A DNA stretch of 45,511 nt from the NCBI GenBank assembly GCA_934254815.1, contig CAKQME010000017.1:1-45511 (forward strand), written 5' to 3'. The notes below the pieces were generated by a model. That model worked only from the letters and a program-made list of their open reading frames with translations, was not told where the DNA came from and ran no database searches. This document shows positions 1-9,729 of this stretch, piece after piece. Both the position numbers and the translations under genes were made by a program. The DNA is from an uncultured Clostridia bacterium. Its GTDB lineage: Bacteria > Bacillota > Clostridia > Christensenellales > Borkfalkiaceae. Positions within the stretch are counted from its first letter, which is position 1; every line of letters starts with the position of its first letter.

Positions 1-3000
1 ACCGTTTTCGGTGATGCGACCTGCGTTATAAGGATCTACGTAGGCGATAAAGTTATACATTTCTTTTTGGGCAAATTTGGCAAAAACGTACAGCTCGCGG
101 TTTACCGTAAAGGTATAAGTCGCGTTCTCGGATATAAGCGTTTCGGCTTGCTGCTCGTTATAGAAATACCAGCCGAGGAAGTTATACCATTCGTTTGCGA
201 CGGCGGTAAGAGTTATTTGCGTTCCTTTTTCAACCATTCTACCGTTGCCGAAATCGACTTTTTCGCCGTTTTCGGTGATATATCCCCAGTTGTATTCATA
301 GCACTGCGCAAGGAAGTGGAATTGTTCCACTACTCTGATGGTGATTACCGCCTTTAACGCGGAGTTTGCAAGATAGGTGTAAGTAACGGTGTAAGTGCCG
401 GCTTTGCTCGTATCGAGCATATTGTTTTCGCTGACGCCGATCGTACTTTCAACGCTGTATTCCAAGCCGTGGCAAAGTCTCTCGTATTTGTCGCCGACTT
501 TTCCGAGTACGGTAATGTGTTCGAAATCAACCCAATGTTCGCTGTTAAGATTAAACACGTATTCTTCTTTCGGATTGCCGTTTTCGTCGGTCTCGAATCC
601 GAAATCGTTAAGGTCGTCGAGTTTAATCCCGGTAACGGTGCCTCTGAACATAGCGGTCAGATTAACGTTGCCTGTTTCTTCGCTTACTTTAAAGGTGTAT
701 TTAAGGTCTTTCGAAAGCAACTCGTCCGCATTGTAACCTGCGGTGTCGGAAGCGGTGAACCAGCCTATAAAGCGGTAGCCCGCGTTTGGTTTAACCTCGA
801 CGGTAACGCTTGCATTGTTGGGCAGATCGCCGACATAAAAGCCGTTTTCGGTAACGCCTTCGCCTACAAACTTGCCCGCGCCGTCATTTTCTATTCTCGC
901 ATAGACGAAGAACGCATAGTCGAATCTTGCATAAACGGTAGCGTCTTCGTTTACGGTGAACTCGGCAACTTCCTGGTCGGAAATACGCGCGGCGTTTTCG
1001 CCTTCGCCGTCGTACCAGCCGAGGAATTTAAAGTAACCGGCCTCTCCGCTTGCAGAAACTTTAACCTTGGAACCCTCGGTAACCACAAATTGCAGTTGTT
1101 TTTCGGCGGGAGAATATCCTTCGATATTACCATTGTAAATGTTTCCGTGTTCGCCCGCGATAACGGTTAAGGTAACCCTTTCCACTTCGGCAAACTGCGC
1201 GAAAATATAGGTGTTGTCGGTTATCGTAAAGGTTTCGGTCACATTCGACGAATAGAAGCGATTTCCTTCGGAGCCGGAGTTGGAGTTGGCTATATACCAA
1301 CCGGCAAACTTGTATCCCTCATTGGGTACAGCCGTCAGTGTGAGCGTTCCGCCGAGGTCGACTTCTTCTCTATATCCGTCGGGAGTGTGTACCACGACTT
1401 CGTCGCCTTTCTGTATCACGCCCTGCGTGCCGTCCCTATCCAGCAGATACGAATACGTTTCGGCTTGGGGTACGTGTACCGTGAGCGTGGCACTTACGGT
1501 CTTGTCATACTTGTAAGTAATTACGATTTCATGATTGCCCGTCTTTGTGTAGTCTACTTTGCTTGCGTCTACAATGTATTCGGACGCGTCAAGAACGTTG
1601 CCCTTGTCTGTCGTTACGGTAAGCCCCGTAAGGTCGGCTTGTTTTTTGGTCGACAAGTCGTAACGGAAGAATCCGTATTCAAACCCATCGCATGCCACGT
1701 CAAGCGTTTCGACTTCTTCCACGAACAAGGCTTTGATATGCACATCCACGCCGTTCTGTCTGAACTCATATTCGGCTTCCGTCGAAACGGGTTCTTCGGA
1801 AAGGTTACCCTCTTCGTCCACCAGATACCAGCCGGCGAATTTATATCCTTCGGCGGGTTTTGCCTGCAACACTTTTGAATAACCGAGAGCGAAATAATTT
1901 AAAACAAGGGGATCGTTACTCGTCTTAATTTCGTTAAACTCATTGTTTTTCTCTGTGATAGAGCCTTTGCCTCCGAGTTCGACGGTAAGATGCGCAAACC
2001 GTTCCGAAACGTACACAATGAAAGCGTTGTATACTACATCTTCCATCGCTTTGTTTATCCTGCTGAAATGTACCGTGTATTTTATTTGGTAGTGGCCTTC
2101 TTTATTGAAGTCCAGTCCGCCGTAATCTATGGAATAATCGCCGAAGAACAATTGTACGTATTCAAACACGTTGCCGTCGGTCGGGTTATCTTTACGGCGA
2201 AGACCTCTTACGTCCAGCCTCAAAAAGTCGGTTTCGGGCGTGCCGGGTTTGTAATACAATACGCTCTTCGCTTCAAAGTATACTGGGCCGTCTTTGCCTG
2301 CCCGAGGCAGTCCCGACTGGCCCACCCAGTGATGCAACTGATAAACGTCGGTTTTGAGATTGGATTTTTCGGGTTTGATTTTGAACATAGCGATAATGCT
2401 TAAATCATAGTCGCTCATGCCGACTTCGTAAGTCGCATTTTCGGAGATACGATCACCGAGAACGCCGCCGGCATACCATCTGTACCAACCGTCGAATTCG
2501 AAATCGCGAGCGGGTACGGCGGTAATGCTGTACTTCTGATCTTTTTCGGTGAAGATAAGCTGTTTTTCGATGTAGGTGTCATATTTTTCTTCCATATAGA
2601 AGTGTCCGCCTATTCCGGCTCTAACCATAATGTCGCTGTTCTTCTCGGAAACATAAACGGTTATAACAAGAGTAAGTTCTTTTTCGTCGCTGACTCTGAC
2701 CTTATATTCCACGCGATACTCGCCCTCTTTGGAATAATCGATTTCGTCAAGCCCCGAAACGACGAATTGTTCGGGCGCAAGAAGCGTGTACACAAGTCTA
2801 AAGTCTTTTCTCTTTTTACCCTTGATTATAAGTTTGCTTAAGTCGATTCCCAGCTGATTGCCAGGTTTGATATATACCGACGTGGCGGCTCTTCCGTCCG
2901 AATAGCCCTTAGGCATGTTTGATTTGCCGGGGAACGCCCATATGCTTTCCATATCGGTAAGATCGGCTGCGAATTTGCAAACTATCGTCGTTGTGCCGGC

Positions 3001-3756
3001 AACGGTTTCGTGTTCAACGAGGCTTTCCGTTGAAAACGGAGTGCTTTCGATTTTTCCGTCTTTCTCCATAAACCAGCCGCCAAGAACAAAATCATATCCG
3101 CATTCAACGGAAAGTGTCAATTTTTTGTTCGCTCTGGAATAGATCGTCTTTTCTTCGCCGGAATAGATTCTGTCAATTACCCTATAATCTAACCTATTAA
3201 ATAATTTGAATTCAGACGATACGACAACCGTTCCCTCGCACGGACCGGGATTCTTTATAACGAGTTCCGAACTATCTGAGTTGTCAAGAAAAACGTAAGG
3301 AGAGAAAGAGTCCGTTTCAAAAATAACTTTCCCGTCTTTGAACTCGCAGTCGAGTCGTTCGACGTTGCTTTCGCTCTTGATGTGGAAAACCATATATTCT
3401 TCGACGCCTTCTAAGGGCGCGGGTACGGATACTTTGACTTTTCCGTCGGGTTGTACCTTTACGCCGTCGGATTCTACCGAAATGTCGATTGTCGTCATTT
3501 TTTCGTCGGCGAGTAACTTAAACTCTTCCGGCAGTTTGTCAATCGTGCTTTTGACGGTTTCTTCCGTCATTTCCACTTTTTCGGTTATGAGTTTTGCCTT
3601 TTTCCCGAAGTTTCCGCCGCTAAGCGTAACTCCCAAGCTGCTTTTCAGTTCATCCGTTTTGCCGCCGCAGCCGTTGCAACCGTTGCAACTTGCAAAAACG
3701 CACAGGCTTAATGCGATCAGTATTGCGGATATGATGCATAGTAATTTTTTGTTCAT
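1..3756 (-). CDS. Large InlB-repeat surface lipoprotein, partial (C-terminus beyond left edge)
   Basis: The reading frame is open from the ATG at 3756 to base 1, 1252 codons, with no stop, so the C-terminal end is missing. A perfect ribosome site (AAGGAGG) sits just upstream. The N-terminus is a lipoprotein signal: short basic start, hydrophobic stretch, then a lipobox ending FASC at about residue 25, followed by a NGCNGCGG linker. The body has at least seven InlB/Listeria-Bacteroides-type repeats, marked by a GYKFAGWY-like motif near residues 228, 423, 640, 819, 912, 994 and 1194, each followed by an aromatic-rich strand. They alternate with Ig-like stretches ending TYTVTYTY or similar. The family is known from cell-surface proteins and often mediates adhesion or spacing, but no enzymatic domain is visible. 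It follows two other surface-protein genes on the same strand with a 174-base gap, which holds a few short A/T-rich inverted repeats but no clear promoter. The ligand is unknown. Confidence 0.85.
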   Translation of the reverse strand, partial: MNKKLLCIISAILIALSLCVFASCNGCNGCGGKTDELKSSLGVTLSGGNFGKKAKLITEKVEMTEETVKSTIDKLPEEFKLLADEKMTTIDISVESDGVKVQPDGKVKVSVPAPLEGVEEYMVFHIKSESNVERLDCEFKDGKVIFETDSFSPYVFLDNSDSSELVIKNPGPCEGTVVVSSEFKLFNRLDYRVIDRIYSGEEKTIYSRANKKLTLSVECGYDFVLGGWFMEKDGKIESTPFSTESLVEHETVAGTTTIVCKFAADLTDMESIWAFPGKSNMPKGYSDGRAATSVYIKPGNQLGIDLSKLIIKGKKRKDFRLVYTLLAPEQFVVSGLDEIDYSKEGEYRVEYKVRVSDEKELTLVITVYVSEKNSDIMVRAGIGGHFYMEEKYDTYIEKQLIFTEKDQKYSITAVPARDFEFDGWYRWYAGGVLGDRISENATYEVGMSDYDLSIIAMFKIKPEKSNLKTDVYQLHHWVGQSGLPRAGKDGPVYFEAKSVLYYKPGTPETDFLRLDVRGLRRKDNPTDGNVFEYVQLFFGDYSIDYGGLDFNKEGHYQIKYTVHFSRINKAMEDVVYNAFIVYVSERFAHLTVELGGKGSITEKNNEFNEIKTSNDPLVLNYFALGYSKVLQAKPAEGYKFAGWYLVDEEGNLSEEPVSTEAEYEFRQNGVDVHIKALFVEEVETLDVACDGFEYGFFRYDLSTKKQADLTGLTVTTDKGNVLDASEYIVDASKVDYTKTGNHEIVITYKYDKTVSATLTVHVPQAETYSYLLDRDGTQGVIQKGDEVVVHTPDGYREEVDLGGTLTLTAVPNEGYKFAGWYIANSNSGSEGNRFYSSNVTETFTITDNTYIFAQFAEVERVTLTVIAGEHGNIYNGNIEGYSPAEKQLQFVVTEGSKVKVSASGEAGYFKFLGWYDGEGENAARISDQEVAEFTVNEDATVYARFDYAFFVYARIENDGAGKFVGEGVTENGFYVGDLPNNASVTVEVKPNAGYRFIGWFTASDTAGYNADELLSKDLKYTFKVSEETGNVNLTAMFRGTVTGIKLDDLNDFGFETDENGNPKEEYVFNLNSEHWVDFEHITVLGKVGDKYERLCHGLEYSVESTIGVSENNMLDTSKAGTYTVTYTYLANSALKAVITIRVVEQFHFLAQCYEYNWGYITENGEKVDFGNGRMVEKGTQITLTAVANEWYNFLGWYFYNEQQAETLISENATYTFTVNRELYVFAKFAQKEMYNFIAYVDPYNAGRITENG

Positions 3757-3930
3757 GAATTTTGCCTCCTTATATTTTGTTTTTTAAATCGCCTTTGGAT
3801 TTGCGATCCGAAACCTTGCTCTTTGCCTTTTTTAAGGCTTTACATAATTTATTTACGCCGTTTTTGTGCCGATAATCGACTTATAGGCGGGTTTTTGTCG
3901 TTTTTGAAGAACCGGCGCGCCTTTGTAGGG

Positions 3931-4878
3931 TTATTTTACTACAACGGTATACTTATATTTAAATGTACCCATTCCCGGTTCGCTGTTTGTCTGTATAATG
4001 GTCGTTTTATCTGCGGATAACTCAAACGTCGAGCCGGCAAGCAATCCGTACGCGTGAGCGGGGATTTCTTGCTCCATATCTTCCTGGCTGTCGTAAAACA
4101 CTATTGCAGTACCTTTAATTTTATACAGCACCACGAATCTGCCTTGACCGCCTTCTCCGCCCGGACCTTGATCATAGGTCACCGTCGCGTTATTTTTGTC
4201 AGCCGCAAACTCAAATGTGATCTTTGATCCAGCGACGAATTGAATATACTGCTCCTCCGTCATTTCCATTTCTGTAAGAAGCGCTTGCTTGACGGCTTCG
4301 GACTCCCACTCGACAGTTGCGTCAACCTTATTGAAAGTCTTGCCCTTGATGTCGGCAGTCGCCCACTTTGCGTAAAGCGTGAACACTCTTGCAGGCATAT
4401 ATGCAAAACCGAATTCCGTGTCGGAAAGCGTTTCTCCGCCGTCCGCACTTTCGTACCAACCCGCAAAAACAAAGCCGTCTTTGGTGGGAGCGGCAGGAGC
4501 CGTGATCGCCGCGCCTGCGCTTGCCTTAACGGGTTGTACCGCGCTGCCGCCTTTGCTGTCAAAAGTTATCGTATATTCTTTTTCGGCGACAAGTTTATCA
4601 ATCTTCCCGGTCTTTTCTCTGTGGCAGACCGTGCAGGTATAAACCATAGCGCCTTCTTTTTCCGTGGTCGGCTCAACCGACACGCTGCCGCCGTTCCAGG
4701 AATGTTCGGCTTTGTCTTTGATTTCTTTGCAACCCTCGTCTGCGCATGCATGCCAATGATGAGTCTCGTTATTGCTCCATTCTTCCGAATAATTATGTTT
4801 TCCTTCCTTGCCGCAAGCGGTGAGAAGGACAAGCGTCAACACCAGCGTTATAATTGTGAGAAACGTCTTTCTTTTCAT
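3931..4878 (-). CDS. Small surface lipoprotein with one InlB repeat and a Cys/His module
   Basis: 315 residues. I start it at the ATG at 4878 because AAAGGAGT lies 6-7 bases upstream and the new N-terminus is a clean lipoprotein signal (MKRKTFLTIITLVL, lipobox LLTAC). An ATG 26 codons further upstream would bury the signal and has no such site. After the lipid cysteine comes a Cys/His stretch (HHWHACADEGC, then CTVC) of the kind found as zinc-ribbon-like modules in secreted proteins of gut Firmicutes. It is followed by one InlB-type repeat around residues 119-189 (motif FVFAGWYES, ending FTLYAKWA). The last 120 residues form an unassigned beta-rich domain. It lies 75 bases downstream of the large anchored protein that uses the same Cys and InlB modules, so the two probably act together at the cell surface. 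Function unknown. Confidence 0.85.
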   Translation of the reverse strand: MKRKTFLTIITLVLTLVLLTACGKEGKHNYSEEWSNNETHHWHACADEGCKEIKDKAEHSWNGGSVSVEPTTEKEGAMVYTCTVCHREKTGKIDKLVAEKEYTITFDSKGGSAVQPVKASAGAAITAPAAPTKDGFVFAGWYESADGGETLSDTEFGFAYMPARVFTLYAKWATADIKGKTFNKVDATVEWESEAVKQALLTEMEMTEEQYIQFVAGSKITFEFAADKNNATVTYDQGPGGEGGQGRFVVLYKIKGTAIVFYDSQEDMEQEIPAHAYGLLAGSTFELSADKTTIIQTNSEPGMGTFKYKYTVVVK

Positions 4879-4952
4879 AGTCTTACTCCTTTTAAATTTA
4901 ACTTGTATATTCAAAATCGCCGAAAATCCGCGACTTAAAACCGTTGTTTTTA

Positions 4953-7900
4953 TCATTTTTTCTTAAAAGCACCCTTGAACGAGGCGATTAAATCCGCAAA
5001 CGTTTTTTTCTTCACCGCAAACCACACTATCGAAAATCCGCCGAGCCCTGCGACAGCTGCCGAACCTGTTACAATGCCTGCAATCGCTCCGCCCGAAAGT
5101 CCGTCGTTTTTGGCAGAAGGAGCAATTTCGCCGTCAACCGTACTGTCGCCCGAAGGTATGTCTTCATATACGGCGGTAAGAACTGTTTCTCCCGTTACGG
5201 TGAAAGTGTATTCGGCGTTCGTACTGACGATGTTTCCGCTTTCGTCCTGCCAGCCTACAAACTCTTTGCCGTCCGCCGGATCATCCGCAATCGCGGTAAC
5301 TCTTTCGCCTTCGTCATAAATTTTGTTTTCGCCGTTTACGGTTACTTTGTGCGTGCCGATTTTGGCAATTATAAGGTAAAAGGCGGACACTTCCTTGTCG
5401 CTTGCGTCAAAGTGCTTGTTGCAGATCAGACAATCCTTATGGGCTTTTTCACCGTTTGCCGCGTCGCTTGCAGGGACTTCGTTTACCCACGCGCCGATAT
5501 TGTGTCCGCCGTCGGGGTTGACGGGGATTATCAGATATTCAAGCGTCGTTTCGTTCTTATCCGCGTCGACAAGTTTTTTGCACGCCGAACATTCATAATG
5601 CGCCTTCACACCGTTTTGCATGCAGGTGGGGTTGGTTTGCGCAACAAGCGCGCCGTAGTCGTGCGGGGCTTCGTCCGTTTTCTCGCCGCAGGTCTTACAT
5701 TCGCGGTAATGCTTATCTTTTTCTGTTTTGTATTCGGAACCGGGATTATGACCCTTTTGGGGTAACTTCGCCGTCGAGTCGCTCCACGGCATGGTGCAAG
5801 CTGCGTCGAAAAACTCTTTTCCGCAACCCGAGCAGGCATATTTATCCCGCACTCCGTCTTCGGTACAGGTTGCAAGTTTTCCTGCTTCTTTCATCGTCAC
5901 GTTTTCGTGCAGACAATCGGTTGCTCTCAGCGTTTGCACGGTGAACGTCAATTCCGTAAAATCCGCGCTTTGTTCATAACTCATTAAATTACAGCCCGTA
6001 ATGTTGAAATCGCAAAGCCATTTGTCGATATTCCATGCTTTCAAAACCGGAAAAACTTTTCCCTCCGGCGCTTTAACCGTAAATTTAACTTCGCACGGAA
6101 CGCCTATATAAAACAAACCATCAATCAACGGGCCGATGCTTGTTTCGTCTATCGTCACCTCACATCCGTTTTTCTCGGTGATTTTCAGCGTTTCGGGAAG
6201 ATTTCCGGCGAGCGGTTGAGAAACTTCGATGTCTAATGATTGCACCGCGTTTTCAACGCGCAATAATACCAGTATAACCAGACTTCCGTCGCTTTCCCTT
6301 ATCTGTTTGCTCAAAAGTTCGCCGTTAGTTACGGTGACGTTGAGATCTTCGACACTTTCGGGGAATTTGCAGGTTGTGTGCGGCCTGAAAGCGTAAAGTA
6401 TTACGCTGTTATTGGTAATTTTCACTTCGCCGCAGTCGGCAGCATTGCACAAATAGTCGTTTCCGTCGCGATCCAAAGACGCTTTATAGTAAATATCCCC
6501 CTTGGGAATGACGTTGCCTTTAATGACGTTGGGATAAAACAACGGGTTGTATGCCATTCCTTTATAAAACTCGGGTACGTCTATTACTACTTCCCTTATA
6601 TACTCGCCCGACGAACACTCGGTGCAGATTCCTCCCACGAAATTGTGCGCTTTGAATTCGCCGTATTCGCAACCGCAGACGTCGCCGTTAAACATATAAT
6701 CACACTTTGCACGCTCCTGACAGGTCGCCGCACCGCCTTTCGGAGAATGTCTAAGAGTTGTATCTTCATTTCCGCAATATTTGCAGAATCCAAGGTGCGT
6801 GTAAGTACCGTCTCCGTTCCCGTACGACCTGAATTCGTACTTATGCCCCGTAGCGGCAAGATATTCCGCTCCGCACACATCGCACTTTGCGCCGCTTAAA
6901 CATGTCTGAATGCCGCCGCTGTGTTTTTCTTTAACGGGGTTGCCGTTTTTGTCTTTTTCAACTTCGCCGCAAGCGCACTTAAACACGTGGCAAGTTGCGT
7001 CGTCATCGCTCGCAACGGCAGAGAAATTGTGCTTTGCGTCGGGATTACCGAGATCGCCGCATGTTTTGCACTTTGCGTTACAGCCCGAATAGAACTCATG
7101 GATTGCATACTGCGAGCCTTTGTCAAAAGCAGGGGCAACGCCGGAACAATTAGGATCGGTGCATTTTGTGTAACCGTGATGCTCGTAATCTATCTTCTCG
7201 ATTTGTTCAACCCATGTATGCTCGTGTCCGCCCGATACGGCTGCAATCGTAACGGGAATATCGCAAGTCTGTCCGTCCGCCGCCGTTGCGGTGACGTACA
7301 TCGTTCCGCCGTCCATTGCGTTTTTTGCGATTATTTGATAGTAACAATTCGACTCGTCAAAAATGTTGCTTGTCTGAATTTCCATTCCTATGGGCGCAAT
7401 CTTTGCCTCATACGTATAAGGAGCGGGCGCACCGCTGATCCATATACCCGTGTCGGTAAAATCCGTGCCGATTTTGCCCGACACCTTTTCGTCGATTCGG
7501 GGAGATATGTATCGCGGATAACCGAAATAATTCATTCCTCTGGAAATGATAAAATCCATATCTGTTGTCGTTGAAGCGGTGTTTTGCCCGGCGCTGTCCC
7601 AAAGTTCTATATCCTTGCCTTTGCCGAGTTCCGCACCGGAAACCTTCATTTTCCTTTTAAGCGCGTCTGCATCTTTGGATAGTTTATAGTTTTCTTTCGT
7701 CTCAAAACGGACGCGGATGCAATACGCAACTTTCCGCTCGATCAGTTGATCTTCAACTCTGCTCCACGGAAACAACGCGCTGTCTTGTCTCCACAACGTT
7801 GTCGTTTGCCCGTTTTTGGATATGAACATGAGCGTTGCGGTATAGTTTGCGCCGGCAGGAACTTTGAGCGTTCTTTCCGTTTCGTCCTCGAATTCAAACG

Positions 7901-8081
7901 CGGCGGCAAGACTGTCACCTGCGTTTACCTTTTTGAACGCCACATCGAGCGTATCGATCGTCGTCGTATCGGCGCGAGCCGTCTGCGGGTTGACCGATGC
8001 CATACCGAGAATTACCGTAAGCCACATAGCCAGCCCCAATGCAAGCGTAAATATCCCGGTTTTTCTTGTGTTGTATGTCAT
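4953..8081 (-). CDS. Cysteine-rich, membrane-anchored surface protein (CxxC repeats, InlB repeat)
   Basis: 1042 residues. The start is the ATG at 8081, with AAAGGAGT at proper spacing; an in-frame ATG at 8105 lies before that site. It has an N-terminal signal (residues 8-35, ending ARAD) and a C-terminal membrane anchor: a Gly/Ala-rich hydrophobic stretch from about residue 998, then KKK and a basic tail (AFKKK). There is no LPXTG motif. Between them are many CxxC pairs, some spaced as tandem zinc-ribbon-like units (CKTCG, CDVCG, CSGCG, CKTCG), clustered at about residues 300-480 and 730-900 and usually preceded by H-rich stretches such as HSGG. An InlB-type repeat (EFVGWQDESG) sits before the anchor. 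Such cysteine pairs could bind metal or form disulfides outside the cell; which one is not visible. It is transcribed away from the binding-protein/LuxR pair, so that pair may control it. No enzyme motif is seen. Confidence 0.85.
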   Translation of the reverse strand: MTYNTRKTGIFTLALGLAMWLTVILGMASVNPQTARADTTTIDTLDVAFKKVNAGDSLAAAFEFEDETERTLKVPAGANYTATLMFISKNGQTTTLWRQDSALFPWSRVEDQLIERKVAYCIRVRFETKENYKLSKDADALKRKMKVSGAELGKGKDIELWDSAGQNTASTTTDMDFIISRGMNYFGYPRYISPRIDEKVSGKIGTDFTDTGIWISGAPAPYTYEAKIAPIGMEIQTSNIFDESNCYYQIIAKNAMDGGTMYVTATAADGQTCDIPVTIAAVSGGHEHTWVEQIEKIDYEHHGYTKCTDPNCSGVAPAFDKGSQYAIHEFYSGCNAKCKTCGDLGNPDAKHNFSAVASDDDATCHVFKCACGEVEKDKNGNPVKEKHSGGIQTCLSGAKCDVCGAEYLAATGHKYEFRSYGNGDGTYTHLGFCKYCGNEDTTLRHSPKGGAATCQERAKCDYMFNGDVCGCEYGEFKAHNFVGGICTECSSGEYIREVVIDVPEFYKGMAYNPLFYPNVIKGNVIPKGDIYYKASLDRDGNDYLCNAADCGEVKITNNSVILYAFRPHTTCKFPESVEDLNVTVTNGELLSKQIRESDGSLVILVLLRVENAVQSLDIEVSQPLAGNLPETLKITEKNGCEVTIDETSIGPLIDGLFYIGVPCEVKFTVKAPEGKVFPVLKAWNIDKWLCDFNITGCNLMSYEQSADFTELTFTVQTLRATDCLHENVTMKEAGKLATCTEDGVRDKYACSGCGKEFFDAACTMPWSDSTAKLPQKGHNPGSEYKTEKDKHYRECKTCGEKTDEAPHDYGALVAQTNPTCMQNGVKAHYECSACKKLVDADKNETTLEYLIIPVNPDGGHNIGAWVNEVPASDAANGEKAHKDCLICNKHFDASDKEVSAFYLIIAKIGTHKVTVNGENKIYDEGERVTAIADDPADGKEFVGWQDESGNIVSTNAEYTFTVTGETVLTAVYEDIPSGDSTVDGEIAPSAKNDGLSGGAIAGIVTGSAAVAGLGGFSIVWFAVKKKTFADLIASFKGAFKKK

Positions 8082-8183
8082 AATAGCAACTCCTTTTACG
8101 TCCATTTGTTATGTGAGATTTTTTTTTCGTTATTGCAAATGCGAATTGACTTTGGCGCGCATGTGTGATATACTGTTTACACT

Positions 8184-8227
8184 TGCAACGTTTCTTTTCG
8201 TACATGCAACGTTTGAAGCAACGTGAG
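8184..8227. repeat. Three GCAACGT-type direct repeats in a divergent promoter region
   Basis: TGCAACGTTT occurs at 8184 and 8205, 21 bases apart, which is two helical turns. A third partial copy, GCAACGTG, starts at 8218. They lie between the divergent starts at 8081 and 8355. Spacing and position fit binding sites for a regulator such as the neighbouring LuxR-type protein, but no convincing -35/-10 pair could be placed beside them. Confidence 0.4.
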
Positions 8228-8252
8228 TATATCAAAAACACAATAAAAATTC

Positions 8253-8279
8253 CCCCACCCAAACCGCTAAAAGGTGGGG
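8253..8279 (+). promoter_or_regulatory. GC-rich hairpin in the leader of the solute-binding gene
   Basis: CCCCACC (8253-8259) pairs with GGTGGGG (8273-8279) across a 13-base loop, followed by A-rich sequence. In the plus direction it lies about 75 bases before the start codon at 8355. No T-run follows on the plus strand, so it is not a standard terminator for plus transcripts. It may be an mRNA-stabilising or regulatory leader hairpin. Confidence 0.35.
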
Positions 8280-8354
8280 AAAACCGAAAAAAAGTTAAAA
8301 AAATTTTAAAATCGGGTGGGCAAACGCTCATGTAACCGGTAACGGAGGATCGAT

Positions 8355-9704
8355 ATGAGATGTAAGGTCAAAAAAATTATTTCACTGTTTATCGTCATCG
8401 CGACGGCACTCGCAGTACCCTTTACTCTTACGGCATGCAATAAAGACAACACTTTGCTTGATCCCAAAAAACCGACGACTCTTACTATGTGGCACGTTTA
8501 CGGCGAGCAGGTCAATTCGCCCATGAACGACATCGTTGAACAATTCAACTCGACCGTCGGCAAAGACAAAGGCATCATTATAAACGTTACGCTGATGTCA
8601 AACGCCTCGCAGATCGGCAAAAAATTAAAAGACGCGCAAACAGGCAAAGCGGGGTCCAAGGAAATGCCCGATTTATTCTTTTGTCATTCAAGCGACGCGC
8701 GCAGCCTGGGCGCGAATAATCTTCTGAATTGGAACGATTATTTTTCCCCGTCCGAACTTGACAAATTCGTCCCCGATTTTTTAAGCGACGGTATGGTCGA
8801 CGATAATCTTGTTGTTTTCCCTGTTTCAAAATCGACTTATATGCTCTTCATCGCAGGCGGAGTTTTCGACAGATTCGCCGCCGCCAAAAATGTTTCGTTA
8901 TCCGACCTCGCAACCTGGAAAGGGTTTTTCTCCGTTGCCGAAAAGTATTACGATTGGTCGGGCGGTAAACCGTTCTGCGCGATAGATTACCTGATAAGGC
9001 TCACAGAACTGTGCGCCATATCCGACGGAGAGGATATTTCTTATAAAGACGGCTGGTACGACGCAAACAACCCCGCTCTTATGAAAGCATACGATATGTT
9101 TGCCACGTCTATCGCCAAAGGACATATCGTCGTATCCGATTTGTATTCCAACACGCAGGTTATGACGGGACAGACGTGCGCGGGTATCGGCTCTTCGGCT
9201 TCCGTGCTTTATTACAACGACGAAATCACCTACCCCGACAATACTTCGGAAGCCATGAATCTGAAAGTCTTGCCCATGCCACAACAGACAGGCAAACAAA
9301 AAGTCGCAACGCAATCGGGCGTCGGACTTTGCGCTTATAAAACGACCGAACAGAAAACCGAGGCGGCAACCGTCTTCGCGCGGTGGTTTACCGAAGAACA
9401 ACGCAATGTGGATTTTGTACTTTCAACGGGTTATATGCCCGTAAGAACGGGCGCTTTTGCAAAAATCGGCGATCGATCTTTCAAGTCTGATGCCTACAGA
9501 AATCTTTATAATGCTCTGACAACAACCGTCGAAACCTGTTCTTTTAAAAAAGAACCGAGTTTTGACGGGTATTACACCAAAGTGTACGCATTGTACGAAA
9601 AAATCCGCAATATCCAGAATACTCTTGAAAGCAGATACGAAAAAGGCGCAACTTGCGAACAGATAGTTGCGGAAATGGAAGCCGCGCTGAATAACGTCGG
9701 CTGA
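8355..9704 (+). CDS. Orphan extracellular solute-binding lipoprotein (ABC sugar type, family 1)
   Basis: 449 residues, ATG preceded by GGAGG at 8344-8348. The N-terminus is a lipoprotein signal with lipobox LTAC at about residue 28. The body starts with TLTMWHVYGEQ, the usual first strand of family 1 sugar-binding proteins, followed by features such as MPDLFFCHSSDA and a late ATVFARWFTEEQRN segment. Length is normal for the family. The gene is not next to permeases: the next gene, 25 bases downstream, is a transmembrane LuxR-type regulator. In known systems such stand-alone binding proteins can present ligand to a membrane sensor rather than to a transporter. I infer that role here from the gene pair, not from the protein itself. 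It could instead serve permeases encoded elsewhere. Confidence 0.9.
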   Translation: MRCKVKKIISLFIVIATALAVPFTLTACNKDNTLLDPKKPTTLTMWHVYGEQVNSPMNDIVEQFNSTVGKDKGIIINVTLMSNASQIGKKLKDAQTGKAGSKEMPDLFFCHSSDARSLGANNLLNWNDYFSPSELDKFVPDFLSDGMVDDNLVVFPVSKSTYMLFIAGGVFDRFAAAKNVSLSDLATWKGFFSVAEKYYDWSGGKPFCAIDYLIRLTELCAISDGEDISYKDGWYDANNPALMKAYDMFATSIAKGHIVVSDLYSNTQVMTGQTCAGIGSSASVLYYNDEITYPDNTSEAMNLKVLPMPQQTGKQKVATQSGVGLCAYKTTEQKTEAATVFARWFTEEQRNVDFVLSTGYMPVRTGAFAKIGDRSFKSDAYRNLYNALTTTVETCSFKKEPSFDGYYTKVYALYEKIRNIQNTLESRYEKGATCEQIVAEMEAALNNVG

Positions 9705-9729
9705 CACAAAATAGCGGAGCAACCGGAAT

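Noticed and set aside
469..1170. Long plus-strand open frames opposite the InlB-repeat gene
   Set aside because: They have no ribosome sites and their products are shadows of the repeat-rich minus-strand gene, which has a clear signal peptide and repeats.
3868..3888. Hairpin GCC-ATAA/TTAT-GGC as a terminator for the lipoprotein gene at 3931
   Set aside because: The T-run is on the plus strand only, whereas the gene is on the minus strand; no plus-strand gene ends there.
3931..4878. CTVCH motif as a haem-binding site of a c-type cytochrome
   Set aside because: It is a single CxxCH inside a zinc-ribbon-like Cys/His module, with no axial ligand or cytochrome context.
8253..8279. Terminator between the divergent genes
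   Set aside because: No T-run follows on the plus strand and no gene ends upstream on either strand; both neighbouring genes begin here.
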